Of a stretch of 20,932 bases of DNA, positions 20,916 to 20,932 are shown piece by piece (the first letter of the stretch is position 1; the number at the start of each line of letters is the position of its first letter). The notes beneath the pieces are model-generated. The model did not search any database and was not told where the DNA came from. It saw only the letters and a program-made list of their open reading frames with translations. Both the position numbers and the translations under genes were made by a program. The DNA lies in contig DASVVS010000092.1 in the NCBI GenBank assembly GCA_036386455.1, positions 1 through 20,932 on the forward strand, given 5' to 3'. The DNA comes from AC-37 sp036386455 (GTDB lineage Bacteria; Actinomycetota; Thermoleophilia; Solirubrobacterales; Thermoleophilaceae).

Positions 20916-20932
20916 GAGGCATCGTACAGAGG

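Overview
The window is very GC-rich, bacterial and densely coding. Leaderless starts preceded by a TAnnnT -10 box, a PadR/HAAS pair, an ECF41 sigma factor, a DUF4386 protein and a Zn-ribbon MscL all suggest a high-GC actinobacterium, possibly Thermoleophilia/Solirubrobacterales. That placement is inference from gene style. No prophage structural genes, insertion sequences, CRISPR arrays or rRNA genes were seen.

Layout. (1) 1-2169 (-): a KAP-family membrane P-loop NTPase with a Rossmann/TIR-like N-terminus, cut by the left edge. (2) 2215-6471 (-): a secreted modular protein of about 1,418 aa with FN3-like domains, a beta-solenoid-like region, five InlB-type repeats, a MopE-like motif, a Ca-binding motif and RTX repeats. 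(3) 9142-6565 (-): a tight three-gene cassette of mscL, an M15 peptidase fused to a peptidoglycan-binding domain and a holin-like segment, and a GH25 lysozyme. (4) 9209-10362 (+): a padR regulator overlapping a HAAS-type membrane protein, divergent from the cassette. The shared intergenic region holds a perfect 26-bp palindrome carrying a -10 hexamer for each direction. (5) 10366-13073: DUF4386 membrane protein (-), tatA (-), SnoaL-like protein (+) and a zinc alcohol dehydrogenase (+). (6) 13077-16178 (-): small membrane protein, PhyH dioxygenase, and a two-gene operon of an SDR epimerase followed by an ECF41 sigma factor, with an ECF41-type promoter in front. (7) 16422-18814: tRNA-His(GTG), a YdeI/DUF1905 protein, a small unknown protein and UDP-xylose synthase (all -), then a divergent cupin (+) and tRNA-Arg(TCT) (-). 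(8) 18889-20915: a secreted GH88 glycosidase (+) and a convergent small membrane protein (-).

How the genes work together. Two modules stand out. The first is mscL/M15-holin/GH25 under a likely PadR operator. It combines a membrane channel, a holin-like membrane segment and two wall-cutting enzymes, so it resembles a domesticated lysis or wall-remodelling cassette under transcriptional control. The second is the ECF41 sigma-epimerase pair, whose sigma factor carries the fused regulatory domain typical of the group and whose promoter matches the group's known recognition motif. Several single genes (KAP NTPase, alcohol dehydrogenase, PhyH, GH88) appear to be transcribed without leaders. No stretch longer than 300 bases lacks a gene.
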